From a virus: DNA of 58,954 nucleotides. Below are positions 45,369-56,232 of this stretch, piece after piece. The notes under the pieces are model-generated. The model was not told the origin of the DNA. It worked only from the letters and a program-made list of their open reading frames with translations, and did no database searches. A program made the translations under genes and the position numbers. Position 1 is the stretch's first letter; each line of letters begins with the position of its first letter. The stretch covers positions 1 through 58,954 of the IMG/VR virus record IMGVR_UViG_3300035698_003405. One strand, 5' to 3'.

Positions 45369-46088
45369 TTAAGGGATAACGGGCAGTATATCGCCCGTAG
45401 GGACGTTTAACAAGGTCGCACCGTTTACCAGTGTCAGGGTTACCCCGGCTAAACCAGCCGCACCCGAACTAGCCTCGCCGTCTACCCCGAGTATACCCCC
45501 GGCTCCTCCATCCACACCGCAACCATACGTTACGTTGCCGCAGCAAGCTCGACTGCCCCCGGGCTGTGGCAATCCACTATTCTGCGCGCCCGCGCCGTCA
45601 CCCCCATCGCCACCGTTTGCGGCACAAGGCGTGGTCCCGGGAGGGGTCTCACTGTCCCCGGAAGTGGAGTCTAATCCCCCGCCTGCATTACCCGCGCCAC
45701 CACCGCCTCCGCCTCCACGTATAATCCCTGCACCGTCCACAACCAAAGTAATAGGTACCGTGTCAACTCGTATACAGGGTCCTCCGTTAGACCCTGCCCC
45801 GCCATTGGCAACGCCCTTAGCCCCGCCATACCCCATAAGGTCACCTTTAACCGTGAGGTGTAGGGTGCTTCCGGCAGGTAATGAGCCACTATCAAATGCA
45901 TAGTTACTTATGGTGGTTGGGGTGAGTTCGGCTAGAGCGCCGACAATCACGTAGAAATCTTTCTTACGTCCATCCCACTCCGGGTAATTGGCTGCTAAGT
46001 CTGCGGCCAAATCGTAGTCGGTCTGCGATGCGAACACCACTAAGTTAAAATCCGAGGCTCCATGCGATCCTACTAATTGATTAACCAT
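45369..46088 (-). CDS. Glycine-rich tail-tip adhesin-like protein
   Basis: 239 aa. An N-terminal domain of about 110 residues is followed by Gly-rich blocks (GAGIIRGGGGGGGAGNAGGG, GGDGGDGAGAQNSG, DGGAGGILGVDGEASSGAAG) and several Cys. This design resembles T-even gp38-type adhesins, in which Gly-rich helices carry variable receptor-binding loops. It lies right behind the tail-fibre gene, where such adhesins are often encoded. Receptor binding is therefore inferred. Confidence 0.6.
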   Translation of the reverse strand: MVNQLVGSHGASDFNLVVFASQTDYDLAADLAANYPEWDGRKKDFYVIVGALAELTPTTISNYAFDSGSLPAGSTLHLTVKGDLMGYGGAKGVANGGAGSNGGPCIRVDTVPITLVVDGAGIIRGGGGGGGAGNAGGGLDSTSGDSETPPGTTPCAANGGDGGDGAGAQNSGLPQPGGSRACCGNVTYGCGVDGGAGGILGVDGEASSGAAGLAGVTLTLVNGATLLNVPTGDILPVIP

Positions 46089-46978
46089 TATGCGTCATTT
46101 CCTGCTGATAGATTATACCTTAAGCGTATACCGATAAGGCGGGCCTCAAGGTCTAGTGTGTCGGTAGTAGGGCGATACAGCCGCGCCGCGATCACGTTAT
46201 TAGCCGCGCTGGCATTATCTACCGTGATAGCGGGTGACCAATCCGTTACATACAGTTTGTTCGCGGTGCCTCCTGTGTCCGCTACGGAATAGACATTCAC
46301 GGAGTACGCATTATTAATAGAGTCATCGTCGCCTATTCCCTGCATCTGCATAGACCACGTAACCCCGAAAGCGGTTCCCCCCGAAGTGTGGGTCCATAGC
46401 GCCTGAAACTGTACGGTTCCCGCATCCCAACTCTTCGGCATAGGTAGCCACAGCATAGCCTCTTCTTGCACTAAAGTACTGAAAGTTCTGTGTATAATAT
46501 CGGGGTTAGGCGAAACTGTCTCGGTGGTTTCTATGTCACCGCAGCCGTTGGTCCCTCTAGGTGTCCATACAGAAGCGAGGGTCAGTAATTCACGAGCGCC
46601 CGAGGTAAGGACTCCCGATAACCCCGAACCATCCCCAGTGGGGGCAAGTACATCCGTGGCTATGGCAAGCCCCAACGCTGCTCTAGCAGTCGCAGCACTT
46701 GTCCCACCTGTACCGCCGTTGGCTACCTCGACAGTGGCTACATTTGTTCCTGAGTTTACTGTAAACAAGGCGAGATCGTCGGTACCGTCGAATATCTTCA
46801 AAATCCATATAGGGTCCGAAGTATCATCGATCCAAGTTGTGCCCGCTATGGCGTAGGATGGGCGGCTGGACCCCTTATGGGTGCTGTTTAACGCCGTCCG
46901 CCATGAATTAAGGTCAGTGGCTAAGTCAGCCCCGGACTTGGTGGTTGAAACAATAGTGGCGAAATCATACTGAGACAT
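46088..46978 (-). CDS. Tail fibre protein
   Basis: 296 aa. The N-terminal 100 residues include EVANGGTGGTSAATARAALG, a sequence motif repeatedly found at the linker of phage tail fibres. The C-terminal part is a beta domain with aromatic residues, likely the tip. It follows the giant gpJ-like gene by one base, and the adhesin-like gene overlaps its stop. It probably contributes to host recognition. Confidence 0.7.
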   Translation of the reverse strand: MSQYDFATIVSTTKSGADLATDLNSWRTALNSTHKGSSRPSYAIAGTTWIDDTSDPIWILKIFDGTDDLALFTVNSGTNVATVEVANGGTGGTSAATARAALGLAIATDVLAPTGDGSGLSGVLTSGARELLTLASVWTPRGTNGCGDIETTETVSPNPDIIHRTFSTLVQEEAMLWLPMPKSWDAGTVQFQALWTHTSGGTAFGVTWSMQMQGIGDDDSINNAYSVNVYSVADTGGTANKLYVTDWSPAITVDNASAANNVIAARLYRPTTDTLDLEARLIGIRLRYNLSAGNDA

Positions 46979-49900
46979 TTAGCTTTCCTCTTCTCCGTAA
47001 CCGGATGCTATGTAATCTATACTACCTACGATACCACTTCCACCGGAATTTAGTATTTGGGCAGTGAAGCCCGCGTTGGTCTTGGCCGTGATCTTAACGA
47101 TATCCCCCGCCGATAGATTTTGACCTAACACACTAATAGCGGGAGTAGCCCTAAATGGCGGGACGAAAGTAAACGCCGTTCCACCCGATAAGGTGGCAAC
47201 ATCATTGGCGCGGATAACTCTGTCAGGCATATCTATCTGTATCTCGCACGAATTAACCTTCGGACGTGTGTTGGCCTGATTACTGGTAAGCAGCAAGCGA
47301 AAATCAACGAAACGGGCGCGGTAATCGCCGACTACGAAGTCCTGCCATTCCGACCAGTCAAACCCAGATATAATAACTTCATCGAATTCGGGGGGTGAGC
47401 TTATCAATTCCTCATTCAACGTGTACTCATAATACCCATCTAATTCAGTGACCGCGTTAAGGTCTGCTACAGTGTATGTATTTGCCCCGACTGTTAGTGC
47501 GTCGCCTTTGGCTACCACCACCTCCCCCGCAGCTAGTCCGCCTACGTATAGTTTGTTACCAACGCTATTAGTGCCGAATACGAATGCCTCCACTGTGCCT
47601 AGGTCCGTCTGGTCTCCGCGTAATCCCCCGTAAGATCGGTGGCCTACCATGATGGGGGTGGTCGAGGCACTATGGTCAAGCTGCGCGTGTGCCAATAGTG
47701 CAGTACGACCGTCTAAATCCCGGGGGGCTGTCGTGGTACCTGTATCACTTTGCAGCAGTATAAAGGGGGTGTCTAATATATTAGGGGTTACGTTTACATT
47801 TTCAAAGGTGAGACTACACCTATACCAACCGTTACCCGCGTCCTCTATGGCTGTGGATATAACTTCAGCGCTGTCAACCACGCTTGGGGTACCGGTAAGA
47901 TCAAACGTAGCTATAGCTGCCGGACTTGAGAAAGATACAATAGTGATCCGGTTAATAGGGTCTGCTTCATCCGCTAGTTTGAAGTATACTGACGCAGTAT
48001 AGCTATCGTTATCTACCACCTCTCCTAATGGAAACTGACTGTTGGTCGCGAGTCTATGATTAGTGTTACCTCCCGTGGCCTCCAACTTATTACCATGTCG
48101 TATAGCCTGTATCCCTCCGAGAGCATCACTCTTTACATAGTCGTCATATGCGTCCTTAAACTGCAACTGGCGTCCCCAAACGTGGACGCCCTTGGTAATA
48201 TCCCCTAAGTAAGAAGATGTCCCACTGTCATCCAGAACTCTTACATCACAATTAAGCGCGGCTGTTGAATTAGTCGTGAAAGTGTAGCTAATCCTGTACC
48301 ACTCGTTAGATACAAAAACTATCTCTGCGGCATGGTCAGTGAACGTTGCTCCGCCTCCGTCTGCGACCGAGATAAGAGTGCCTGCGTCTATATCAAACTT
48401 GGCCTCTCCTCCATTGGCCGTGTCCGCGTTATCATCAACATAAAGGGATACCTTTGTACGTTCCCCGACCTTTATATACGCGCTAAACCTGTACTTAAGC
48501 GCCGAGGCGGCTTTAGTGTGTGCGTATCTTCTATGATGTACCCCCGTAGTGGCCACCTCTACCATCTTATCCGCAGTGACCTTGGTATCAGGGGCCTCTA
48601 TCGCGTTAACCGTTACAGTGGTATCCGCGCCCGCGCCCGCACTTAAGTCTTCTGAGTCGGCTAGTACCTGTTCAAGGTAGTCCGAATACACCCTACGCAA
48701 GGCCCAACCCCAGACGATAATATCTCCGGTCTCTGCCGCGACATTATTCAAGAATCCGTAGTTATCCGGCTCATCCCCGTTGGATAAGAAGGGGGATGTC
48801 TCGAAGAACTGCCAAGTATCCGTAACTGTGAGGTCACCTGTTTGAGTGCCATTATACTGTAAGCGGAAATCCCGTGTACCGGAAGCTACTTTTGCCCATA
48901 CCCCAAAGGTATATATAGTGTCCGCGTAGTAAGGACCAGCTACACTACTACCCGCTATAACCACAGGTACGTAAGCTGATGCGGCTGCATCGGCAGTGTA
49001 TGTGATGGTGTCTGCGGTAGTCGTTCCATCTGGAGCAACTGTTGTGTTCTGGGTGGCGCTACATAAGTTGAAATTCCAGCTATAGGTTGCTCCGGTAAGA
49101 GTGATATTATTCGCGGCGAATACGTTACGTTTGGACTGATCCAGTTTTGGTCCAGCGGCGTACCCGGCTGTTGCCGTGCAGCCTAGCTTAGTCCATGTGA
49201 CTGTGCTGAAATCCTCTGAAGAGTCATACCCATTGATGGCGTTCGCTACTTTATTAGCTGTGCCGCGAGCGTTCTCGAACGTGCCTAGGCCCGTCGCCGT
49301 ACGTATCTGAAGCTTAACTCCGTAGTTAGCTGTGTTACTTCCGCTAAGGGTGGCCTGCGCCGCAAGAGTTACCCAATCAGACATAAAGTTTTGAGTGTTC
49401 TCGCCATCCACGTTAATTATAGCGGTGATACGTGATTTGTAGATCGCGCCTAAATCCGTTATGTCCGTGAACAAGTAAGAGCCTGCTGTAAGTACGTCGC
49501 CGCTAGCGTCCGCTCCGAGTTCAAGAGTTCCAGACTGAACATAAGTATCCGTATGCAACCCGTCCCACGTTCCGCTTTCATCGATAGTTACTACGGCATT
49601 CTGGCCTTTGGCATCCACCTGATTAATAAGGAAAGTAGCATTAGCGCTCTCAAACCCGCTGGTATCCACCGCCTTGATTGCATAGGTACCCACAAGCAGA
49701 GGTACGTTAAAGGATATCAAGCCACCAGTTACTTGTAGTAGTATAGGGAGCATACTTTCCCAAGTAGCTGCGGCTAGGGCCGGAGTGTACCTTATCGTGT
49801 AGTAAGCTAAATCGAGGTCGGTGACATTATCCCAGAATATCTGTAACTGGCTATCCAGCACGTTACCGAAGAAGTTTGATACATCGGACGGGGGGGCTGT

Positions 49901-52900
49901 AAGACCCGAAAGATCTACATCTTCGAGAGTTGTAAACTTAGTTGGCCGTCCTAGTGCGTCGAACCCTCTAACACGGAAACTCCAAATACCGGGAGATATA
50001 TTAGTGACATCTAGAGATAACTCGCCTGTTACGCCCGCCTTGGTATAAGCTTCATCCCCCGGGGGTTTGGTATACACGTCAAAGCTGAGAATACGTGGGT
50101 CAGGATTTACCCAACCTATAGTAACGGCTGCGGCTACATGCGGTCCCGCTTGGTACAAGTACTCCTGTACCGTTAGGTCCGTTAGCCGTTTGAACGGGCC
50201 GGTAATAACGCTACTAGGTATCTGCTCAAGGTCTACCCCTAATTCTATCCGCGCATACTTAGTCGGATCGTGTAGTATCCCGGTAATCTCAAATATATTA
50301 GGCTCAGACTCAGTGTGGGATATAACCCTAAATTTACGGGCTGCGACTAAACTTGAATCTATAACCCATACCGCGCCGGGGATGGGGGTGCCCGCGAGTA
50401 CGCCATTAAAAGTGAGGCAACACGTTTCGGCAATCGAGTTATCTATAGTCCCTTGTCCAAGGGTCCCATCGGGTAGCATTACTGAGGCTGTGTAATCCAC
50501 AGTGTCGTCTAGGCTAAGTGGATTGTCTATAGTGAGCGTCTTGGTAAGTTGGGCTAACGTGCTTACATTGTACCGAGAGGTAGACTGCAAGCGTACACCC
50601 CCTAGGTGAATATTACCCGTCTCCGTGGAGTCCGCTAACAGGTATATACGTGCCTTGGTCTGGCCCGAAGCCGTAGTGAACCGCAACGTTATAGGCTTAC
50701 CCTCGAATTGTGGGGCCTCGTACGTTAGCGTATCAGCTAAAAACGCAGAGTTGGTTTCGTCATATATCTTACAGGTTCCTCGTGAAACCGCTGTGCCACG
50801 CGCCGCCCAGAAAGATAGTTCGTACTCGGTATCGGCGACTACATCCAAATCACCTAAGTAAACCGTTGAGGTACCTGCCGTTAGAGTTAAATTCTGTAGG
50901 GAGATAGTGCTATCAAATAGCGCGAGGTCGGTATCTTCCTTAGTCGTATTCGTCAGAGTCCATCCTTGTTCTGTGGATACCTCAACTGCCGCAGCCGCAG
51001 GAACTATATTCCCTGTACTCCATACTATATTAGGCTCAAGGGTATTTACTGTTAACTCGGACACGCTGAAGGAAACCCCCTCATCATACGAATCTATAAC
51101 TATACCACCGGCTGCATCGCTTGGGCCTATAGATGCTGATACTCTTCCTTCAAAATTAACAGAGTAAACGTCCATCCAGAGACGACGCCAGCCGTTAGGT
51201 AGATTGTCCATATCGGCATTTATAATCCGATTGTTTCCCCCAGTGGCTAAAGCATAGTCGAAGCTTGATCCATCAAAATCCGTGGCGGCGCTGTCCGGCT
51301 CGCACTGGGGTCCCCACATAAGGTACCCGTCAACTGCCGTAGAGGTGCCTCCCCAGCTTCCCCCGTCCATGGATATATACGGGCTAAAGTTTATGACAGT
51401 ATTAGTTAGAGATTTAAATGTAATGGAGCATTTGCGCCAGCCGGACCCCGCATCCTCATTCGTATACTTATAAGGGAGGTCAAGGCCTCCTATTGCCGTC
51501 ATTGTTGCGTCTGTAAGGCTAAATAGCATGCCAGCCGTATCAGTGCCGTCCGAGGTTAAAAAGGCGAACTGGTCGGAGCCATTCGCTTTGAAGTACCCTG
51601 ACAGGGTGTAGTACTCATCCATATTAACCGTTATATTCTGAGTATGGTACGCGAAGACGTTTCCGTTGCCTACCACAGAAAGGGCAGTAGTATTACCATC
51701 CGGGGCGACTGCCGCGTTTAATGCTGCGGTTGCTCGGAAGGTACTCCATGGGGAAGTTGTTAATGCTTGCGGCTTACCTATCAGGTTGATTGCAGACGTT
51801 TGCAAAGATATGGAGTTAGAGAGAAGATTGAACGCCGCCCGCGCACCAAGTTCGTCCATACCTAGGTATACGTTATTACGCCCGCCCGGTTTGACGATTG
51901 CGTGTACCCTGTAAATTTTACCGACCGAGCCAACGTAGTTATTGTCGCGCAGTTGAAATATATCATCCGTAAGCACAGATTCGGTTATATCGTAGTAGGT
52001 GCCCTCTTGGCCGTCCCATAGCGTACCTACGACGCCTGTAGCCGTAAGATTAAGCTTGTCCCACGCGCTGTCCGAGAACGTTTTAGGCTTGGTCAGGAGG
52101 TTTTCCCCTAGTGCATACCTTATCCGCCCGCCGTGGCGAATTCCTGCGTAGTTTTCGTCCAGTACGGAGACGATATCGCCGGGGATAACCATCCCGTGAT
52201 CCCATGATGCTTTGTACTGTATGAGTTCTGTTGCGTTCTTCTCCGTATCGAGCGTCCATTTACCTATGCGATTGGCTTGGCCGCGACTTGTGGTACCTAC
52301 CGCATAGATATCCGTCTGTCTGTCCCCGAGTTCGTTGATCCCGTCCGCATCCTCTACAACCTCGATGGTTGCTTTGTAGAAGTCTGACGGGTCATTCCAC
52401 GTAACATGTGCTACCGTATGCCGGTCATTGAGTGACGAGCCTGAATAGATAAACTTACCGTCAATCACATTTGCGTTGGTTACAAGCTGTATCTCTTCCT
52501 TGTCGTAATCCTGCGATACATACACGGCCCCCGAGGACCAGAACGCAATCGCCTGAAACATAGAAGCAATCGACTGTAATACCTGATAAGCGTCCTCGCG
52601 AGTGTTAAGCACTCCGTTAAACGTGAAGCGAGGCTCGAAGCCCCCGAAGCCGTCCGGCACTAATTCATCACAGCGTTGCGCTATAGTGTACAAGGTGAAC
52701 TTATCAATCTGAGTCGCGCCTATGAACTGGCCCAAGCCATAGCGAGTATTACGAACAACGTCGTAGAATACCCACGGCGGGCTGTCCGTCCACTCGTCCT
52801 TAAACGAGCCGTCCCATATTCCTTGGTACATTCTAGCGCGGCTAGTGTCCACACTGGTTACAGTGGCGTCGGTAGTCTCCAAGAATACCCCCGGGACAGT

Positions 52901-55519
52901 GGCCGGTACATTAACCGTTCCCGAGTTAATATCGGTTATCACCTGAAACCCATCGACATATATAGTCTTGCCGGAGGTTACGGCTAAACTGGCGTCTGCA
53001 TCGACTAAGCTAATACGGGTCTGCATGGCTTGGCTGGTAAACTTGCCGCCGATCCCGCAGCGGAACCAATTTATTCTGTCGGGGTCCTGCTCAATAAACG
53101 TGGTTATCGTGTTGAATTCTGAGGGAACAATACCTGTAACTATATCCCCTTCGCCTCCGACGTTAGCAGCGGTTGCACCCGTGACTATATTCTCCGTAGT
53201 GCCGGTCCAAGTCGATAGGTCGCTAAATGGCAAATAAGCCACAAGGCCCGTTTCGTTCCCTAAGAGTGGGGTGTTCATATCCGCTAGTATTTGGGCCTCT
53301 GTGCGACCGAAGTTCCACATACGGAAATCGTCTATAGTATTTTCGGCGGTGTATGCTCCGCCCGCTGCGTGTAGGTTAAGGTTACTAGTAGATGCTACAT
53401 AGGTCCAAGCCGTTTTTGCCCCTACGATTACTCCATCAACCGTAATCCACGCATCGGTGCCGTCGAAGTGCAGGCCAATGTAGTAGGGGGTGTTAATCTC
53501 ATAGATATAGTCTGTATGTACGTCGCTGCCGGTCCCGCCACTCTGACTATTCCAAAAGCTTATACGAGCCTTAGTCGGGTCGGAGGCCAAGACGCTGACG
53601 CCAGACCGGAAGCCATGGGTTAAGTAGGTTTCATTGGACAACAGTATGTTGCCATTAGCTGCAAGAGGGCTAAATTTAAATACATCAAAGCTAAACCACC
53701 CTTCCATTGAAAATTCAGTGGCATTCATTCCTACGTAGTAAGGGATAGCCAAATTAGAATCACTTCTAACTCCCTGAGTACCTACGGACTGCTTGTAGTC
53801 TGTGAGTATAGGGCTTTGTTCTAACTGTGCGCCCCAAACAGTTGCCGAACCTATAGCGGTAGGCTCTCTGTCTCCTGCCGTCGTCGTGAAGGCTGGTACA
53901 ATCTCAATACGGGCGTTAGTATTGCCTCCGCCCGTATTAGCGTGAGTGATCCAAAAACGCCAGTAAAGACCATCGCTTTCTGCGCCGTAAGTATCGGCGG
54001 GAAAAGCCGTGCGCGGCGTTACAACTCCCGTGGATATATTGATATCCGCCTGACCATGCTCAGTAGACCCGCCCGTGAACTGTAACGTCAGGCCCACATT
54101 CGCCGTCGGGGCGTCGTCTTTTAGTATATAAACACTGCCGGTATAGGGCGAAGTGTCATCAGCTACCGTGATCGTCTGTTGCTTGCTTTCTATATTTACT
54201 GCGTCGTTGTCCGTGACGGTATCCGCAGTAGTGCTTCCATCAGGCGCGACGGAAGCATCAGCGACCACAGAGGGTGTACCCGCGTTGACCCAAGCTGCGT
54301 TGTCAAACTCTTCCGTGTAGGTTAACAAGTTTGTGACGCCTGAACTTAGCTTGACTGCTTTGCTCTCTGCGGAGTAGCTCGTAAGCACCAAGCCCGCTGA
54401 CACGTTGAAGTACGCCCAGTACAAAGCACCCCGTAAGTCCTCGATTGAGAGTCTAACAAACGCCGTGGTCCCGGCCTTAAAATACCCGGAAGCAAAATAC
54501 GTGTGTGTAGCATCAAAAGTGATCGACCGCATAAGGCGGCAATCTGAGGTGCCTGCGGAGGCGGTGAGTAAGTCTGCCGTGCCGCCCAACGGGCTGAGTT
54601 CTATATTATCTGTAACTGTTATATTGGCGTTGTTCCAATACACATTACTTAGCTCGCGTGAACGGAGCATGTAATTCGTAAGGGCCGGGCCAACTGGGAA
54701 GTAGTTCTCGGGTATGGATATGATTAGCCCGTCTATCTCAAACGCTCGCTTAGGGACCTCACCTCCGAATAGCTCACTGTCTACCTCAAACCCGAAGGCG
54801 GCAGTATCCGGCATAGTTAACCGTTCATCGATAATTTCGGTGTAACGAGCGAAATGAGTCTCATTGTTTAACGCGCTAGTGGTGGCATCCGCAGTTATTC
54901 TGCGCATACGAACGTCCCAAGAAACATAGGTGGGTAAATCTATATTGTAGGACCGTTCGTAAGGGGCGGTACTCTTACCTGATATAGTGTCGTTAATCAC
55001 CTCAACCCAAGAACCTCCAGAGGTTTCTCTTGAGTCTATAGCAATCTGTACCGTTGTCTTTTTCAAGTCACCATTGGTCACGTCTTGGCGTACCAGAGAG
55101 GGGAGACGTACTGTCGCTCTTATCCGGTCAATCTCAGGATTTGAGATAGTTCTCGTTACAGACTGGGTAGTCTTAACCTCCGTACCTACTACAATCTCCC
55201 CTTCGATAAAGGCGAAGCCGGGTAGGTAGTCTTGGTCGGGAGTTCCATTTACGAGCGACCATGAAACGCCTTCAAAGTTATAGTTTCCGTCGGAGTCCAA
55301 AAGAGAGGTTTCATTCAAGAAAATGGACTGCTCACCGTTTACAAGCCCTTTGATAGCTCCTTCGGAGACCACATCAACCGCCCGGGCGACTGACTTAGAC
55401 CGTAGGTTATTAGGGTCTTCTTGAGCAACGCGGGCACTACCACCGCCACCACCTTTGCCGCCGCCAGCGCCTTCATGAGTTTCTTCGTACTCGTCGTAAA
55501 CGTCAATAATAGTTGCCAT
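46979..55519 (-). CDS. Tail tip host-specificity protein, giant lambda gpJ homologue
   Basis: 2846 aa (lambda gpJ: about 1130). The N-terminus after a Gly-rich lead (LRSKSVARAVDVVSEGAIKG, GLVNGEQSIFLNETSLLD) and the YNFEGV motif are typical of gpJ. Fibronectin-type parts appear around residues 1790-1960 (VTIGWVNPDPRILSFDVY). Extra size comes from at least five inserted jelly-roll modules marked by APDG(S/N/T)TTA and a W-G-x-Q end (VWGAQLEQS, MWGPQCEPD, VWGRQLQFK), and a LamG-like stretch at about 600-780 (WITVDGVIVG). It forms the tail tip that binds the host receptor; the added modules may bind glycans. Confidence 0.85.
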   Translation of the reverse strand: MATIIDVYDEYEETHEGAGGGKGGGGGSARVAQEDPNNLRSKSVARAVDVVSEGAIKGLVNGEQSIFLNETSLLDSDGNYNFEGVSWSLVNGTPDQDYLPGFAFIEGEIVVGTEVKTTQSVTRTISNPEIDRIRATVRLPSLVRQDVTNGDLKKTTVQIAIDSRETSGGSWVEVINDTISGKSTAPYERSYNIDLPTYVSWDVRMRRITADATTSALNNETHFARYTEIIDERLTMPDTAAFGFEVDSELFGGEVPKRAFEIDGLIISIPENYFPVGPALTNYMLRSRELSNVYWNNANITVTDNIELSPLGGTADLLTASAGTSDCRLMRSITFDATHTYFASGYFKAGTTAFVRLSIEDLRGALYWAYFNVSAGLVLTSYSAESKAVKLSSGVTNLLTYTEEFDNAAWVNAGTPSVVADASVAPDGSTTADTVTDNDAVNIESKQQTITVADDTSPYTGSVYILKDDAPTANVGLTLQFTGGSTEHGQADINISTGVVTPRTAFPADTYGAESDGLYWRFWITHANTGGGNTNARIEIVPAFTTTAGDREPTAIGSATVWGAQLEQSPILTDYKQSVGTQGVRSDSNLAIPYYVGMNATEFSMEGWFSFDVFKFSPLAANGNILLSNETYLTHGFRSGVSVLASDPTKARISFWNSQSGGTGSDVHTDYIYEINTPYYIGLHFDGTDAWITVDGVIVGAKTAWTYVASTSNLNLHAAGGAYTAENTIDDFRMWNFGRTEAQILADMNTPLLGNETGLVAYLPFSDLSTWTGTTENIVTGATAANVGGEGDIVTGIVPSEFNTITTFIEQDPDRINWFRCGIGGKFTSQAMQTRISLVDADASLAVTSGKTIYVDGFQVITDINSGTVNVPATVPGVFLETTDATVTSVDTSRARMYQGIWDGSFKDEWTDSPPWVFYDVVRNTRYGLGQFIGATQIDKFTLYTIAQRCDELVPDGFGGFEPRFTFNGVLNTREDAYQVLQSIASMFQAIAFWSSGAVYVSQDYDKEEIQLVTNANVIDGKFIYSGSSLNDRHTVAHVTWNDPSDFYKATIEVVEDADGINELGDRQTDIYAVGTTSRGQANRIGKWTLDTEKNATELIQYKASWDHGMVIPGDIVSVLDENYAGIRHGGRIRYALGENLLTKPKTFSDSAWDKLNLTATGVVGTLWDGQEGTYYDITESVLTDDIFQLRDNNYVGSVGKIYRVHAIVKPGGRNNVYLGMDELGARAAFNLLSNSISLQTSAINLIGKPQALTTSPWSTFRATAALNAAVAPDGNTTALSVVGNGNVFAYHTQNITVNMDEYYTLSGYFKANGSDQFAFLTSDGTDTAGMLFSLTDATMTAIGGLDLPYKYTNEDAGSGWRKCSITFKSLTNTVINFSPYISMDGGSWGGTSTAVDGYLMWGPQCEPDSAATDFDGSSFDYALATGGNNRIINADMDNLPNGWRRLWMDVYSVNFEGRVSASIGPSDAAGGIVIDSYDEGVSFSVSELTVNTLEPNIVWSTGNIVPAAAAVEVSTEQGWTLTNTTKEDTDLALFDSTISLQNLTLTAGTSTVYLGDLDVVADTEYELSFWAARGTAVSRGTCKIYDETNSAFLADTLTYEAPQFEGKPITLRFTTASGQTKARIYLLADSTETGNIHLGGVRLQSTSRYNVSTLAQLTKTLTIDNPLSLDDTVDYTASVMLPDGTLGQGTIDNSIAETCCLTFNGVLAGTPIPGAVWVIDSSLVAARKFRVISHTESEPNIFEITGILHDPTKYARIELGVDLEQIPSSVITGPFKRLTDLTVQEYLYQAGPHVAAAVTIGWVNPDPRILSFDVYTKPPGDEAYTKAGVTGELSLDVTNISPGIWSFRVRGFDALGRPTKFTTLEDVDLSGLTAPPSDVSNFFGNVLDSQLQIFWDNVTDLDLAYYTIRYTPALAAATWESMLPILLQVTGGLISFNVPLLVGTYAIKAVDTSGFESANATFLINQVDAKGQNAVVTIDESGTWDGLHTDTYVQSGTLELGADASGDVLTAGSYLFTDITDLGAIYKSRITAIINVDGENTQNFMSDWVTLAAQATLSGSNTANYGVKLQIRTATGLGTFENARGTANKVANAINGYDSSEDFSTVTWTKLGCTATAGYAAGPKLDQSKRNVFAANNITLTGATYSWNFNLCSATQNTTVAPDGTTTADTITYTADAAASAYVPVVIAGSSVAGPYYADTIYTFGVWAKVASGTRDFRLQYNGTQTGDLTVTDTWQFFETSPFLSNGDEPDNYGFLNNVAAETGDIIVWGWALRRVYSDYLEQVLADSEDLSAGAGADTTVTVNAIEAPDTKVTADKMVEVATTGVHHRRYAHTKAASALKYRFSAYIKVGERTKVSLYVDDNADTANGGEAKFDIDAGTLISVADGGGATFTDHAAEIVFVSNEWYRISYTFTTNSTAALNCDVRVLDDSGTSSYLGDITKGVHVWGRQLQFKDAYDDYVKSDALGGIQAIRHGNKLEATGGNTNHRLATNSQFPLGEVVDNDSYTASVYFKLADEADPINRITIVSFSSPAAIATFDLTGTPSVVDSAEVISTAIEDAGNGWYRCSLTFENVNVTPNILDTPFILLQSDTGTTTAPRDLDGRTALLAHAQLDHSASTTPIMVGHRSYGGLRGDQTDLGTVEAFVFGTNSVGNKLYVGGLAAGEVVVAKGDALTVGANTYTVADLNAVTELDGYYEYTLNEELISSPPEFDEVIISGFDWSEWQDFVVGDYRARFVDFRLLLTSNQANTRPKVNSCEIQIDMPDRVIRANDVATLSGGTAFTFVPPFRATPAISVLGQNLSAGDIVKITAKTNAGFTAQILNSGGSGIVGSIDYIASGYGEEES
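51790..51805 (-). repeat. Palindrome copy 15, in the gpJ-like gene
   Basis: TTGCAGACGTTTGCAA, read as SLQTSA inside an inserted jelly-roll region. Confidence 0.8.
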
Positions 55520-56232
55520 TAAATTTGCTCTACCTGAATGCCGGAGGAAACGATAATACTGCCGGTAGTCATTCGACCGTATACCAATGGGATAGGTTGT
55601 CCCTGCGCAGCCGTATTGACCGCACCATTAAACAGGAAAGAGGCCCGTTCATCCGGGGACTCCCTAGTGTTAACGTCTCCCGTTGAGGGGGTAGGCGCTA
55701 GTAACTGGGAAAACCCGGTAAGCGCTGTACTAACGCCGAATAGTAGAATGTCAGCGAAGGTGACGCTAAGTGACCCCACAGAGAAGGCTGTAGCAGACAA
55801 TCCGCCACCTACGGCTACTGCGGCTGTGCCCGACGCGGCTGCGGCACCACCAGCGGCGGACGAGGCTGCTGCTGCGCCAAAAGCGGGGGCTGCGGCACCA
55901 GCCGTGACAATGACCCCAACAATGATGATAATACCAACGATGATCTTGGTTATACCCTTCTTCTTAGCCCCATCATCGGCATGAAGTAGGTGGATATCTT
56001 TGGCGTTACCAAAGTCCATACGTAGGTCATGTTCGGAGTAGTTAAAGCCATTCTCAACGTCCGGCCCGCGAACTACGTTAAAGTTATTCTCTCTAAGGTA
56101 CTTCTCAAAACCGGGGAACTGCCGTAAAGCGCTACCCATCTCCGATACGTTATCAACGAAAAAGGTATGCTTCTCCCCGAACATTTCGCCTAAGCGATCA
56201 TGGAGGTGAATAGTTCTAGCGATTTGAGTCAT
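55519..56232 (-). CDS. Tail assembly protein, lambda gpI-like
   Basis: 237 aa from the ATG at 56232, overlapping the gpK-like stop. The N-terminal 95 residues form the small domain typical of gpI (TIHLHDRLGEMFGEKHTFFV); a hydrophobic, Ala/Gly-rich middle (KIIVGIIIIVGVIVTAGAAA) and a C-terminus ending IPLVYGRMTTGSIIVSSG are also characteristic. It assists assembly of the tail tip with gpJ and gpK. Confidence 0.8.
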   Translation of the reverse strand: MTQIARTIHLHDRLGEMFGEKHTFFVDNVSEMGSALRQFPGFEKYLRENNFNVVRGPDVENGFNYSEHDLRMDFGNAKDIHLLHADDGAKKKGITKIIVGIIIIVGVIVTAGAAAPAFGAAAASSAAGGAAAASGTAAVAVGGGLSATAFSVGSLSVTFADILLFGVSTALTGFSQLLAPTPSTGDVNTRESPDERASFLFNGAVNTAAQGQPIPLVYGRMTTGSIIVSSGIQVEQI

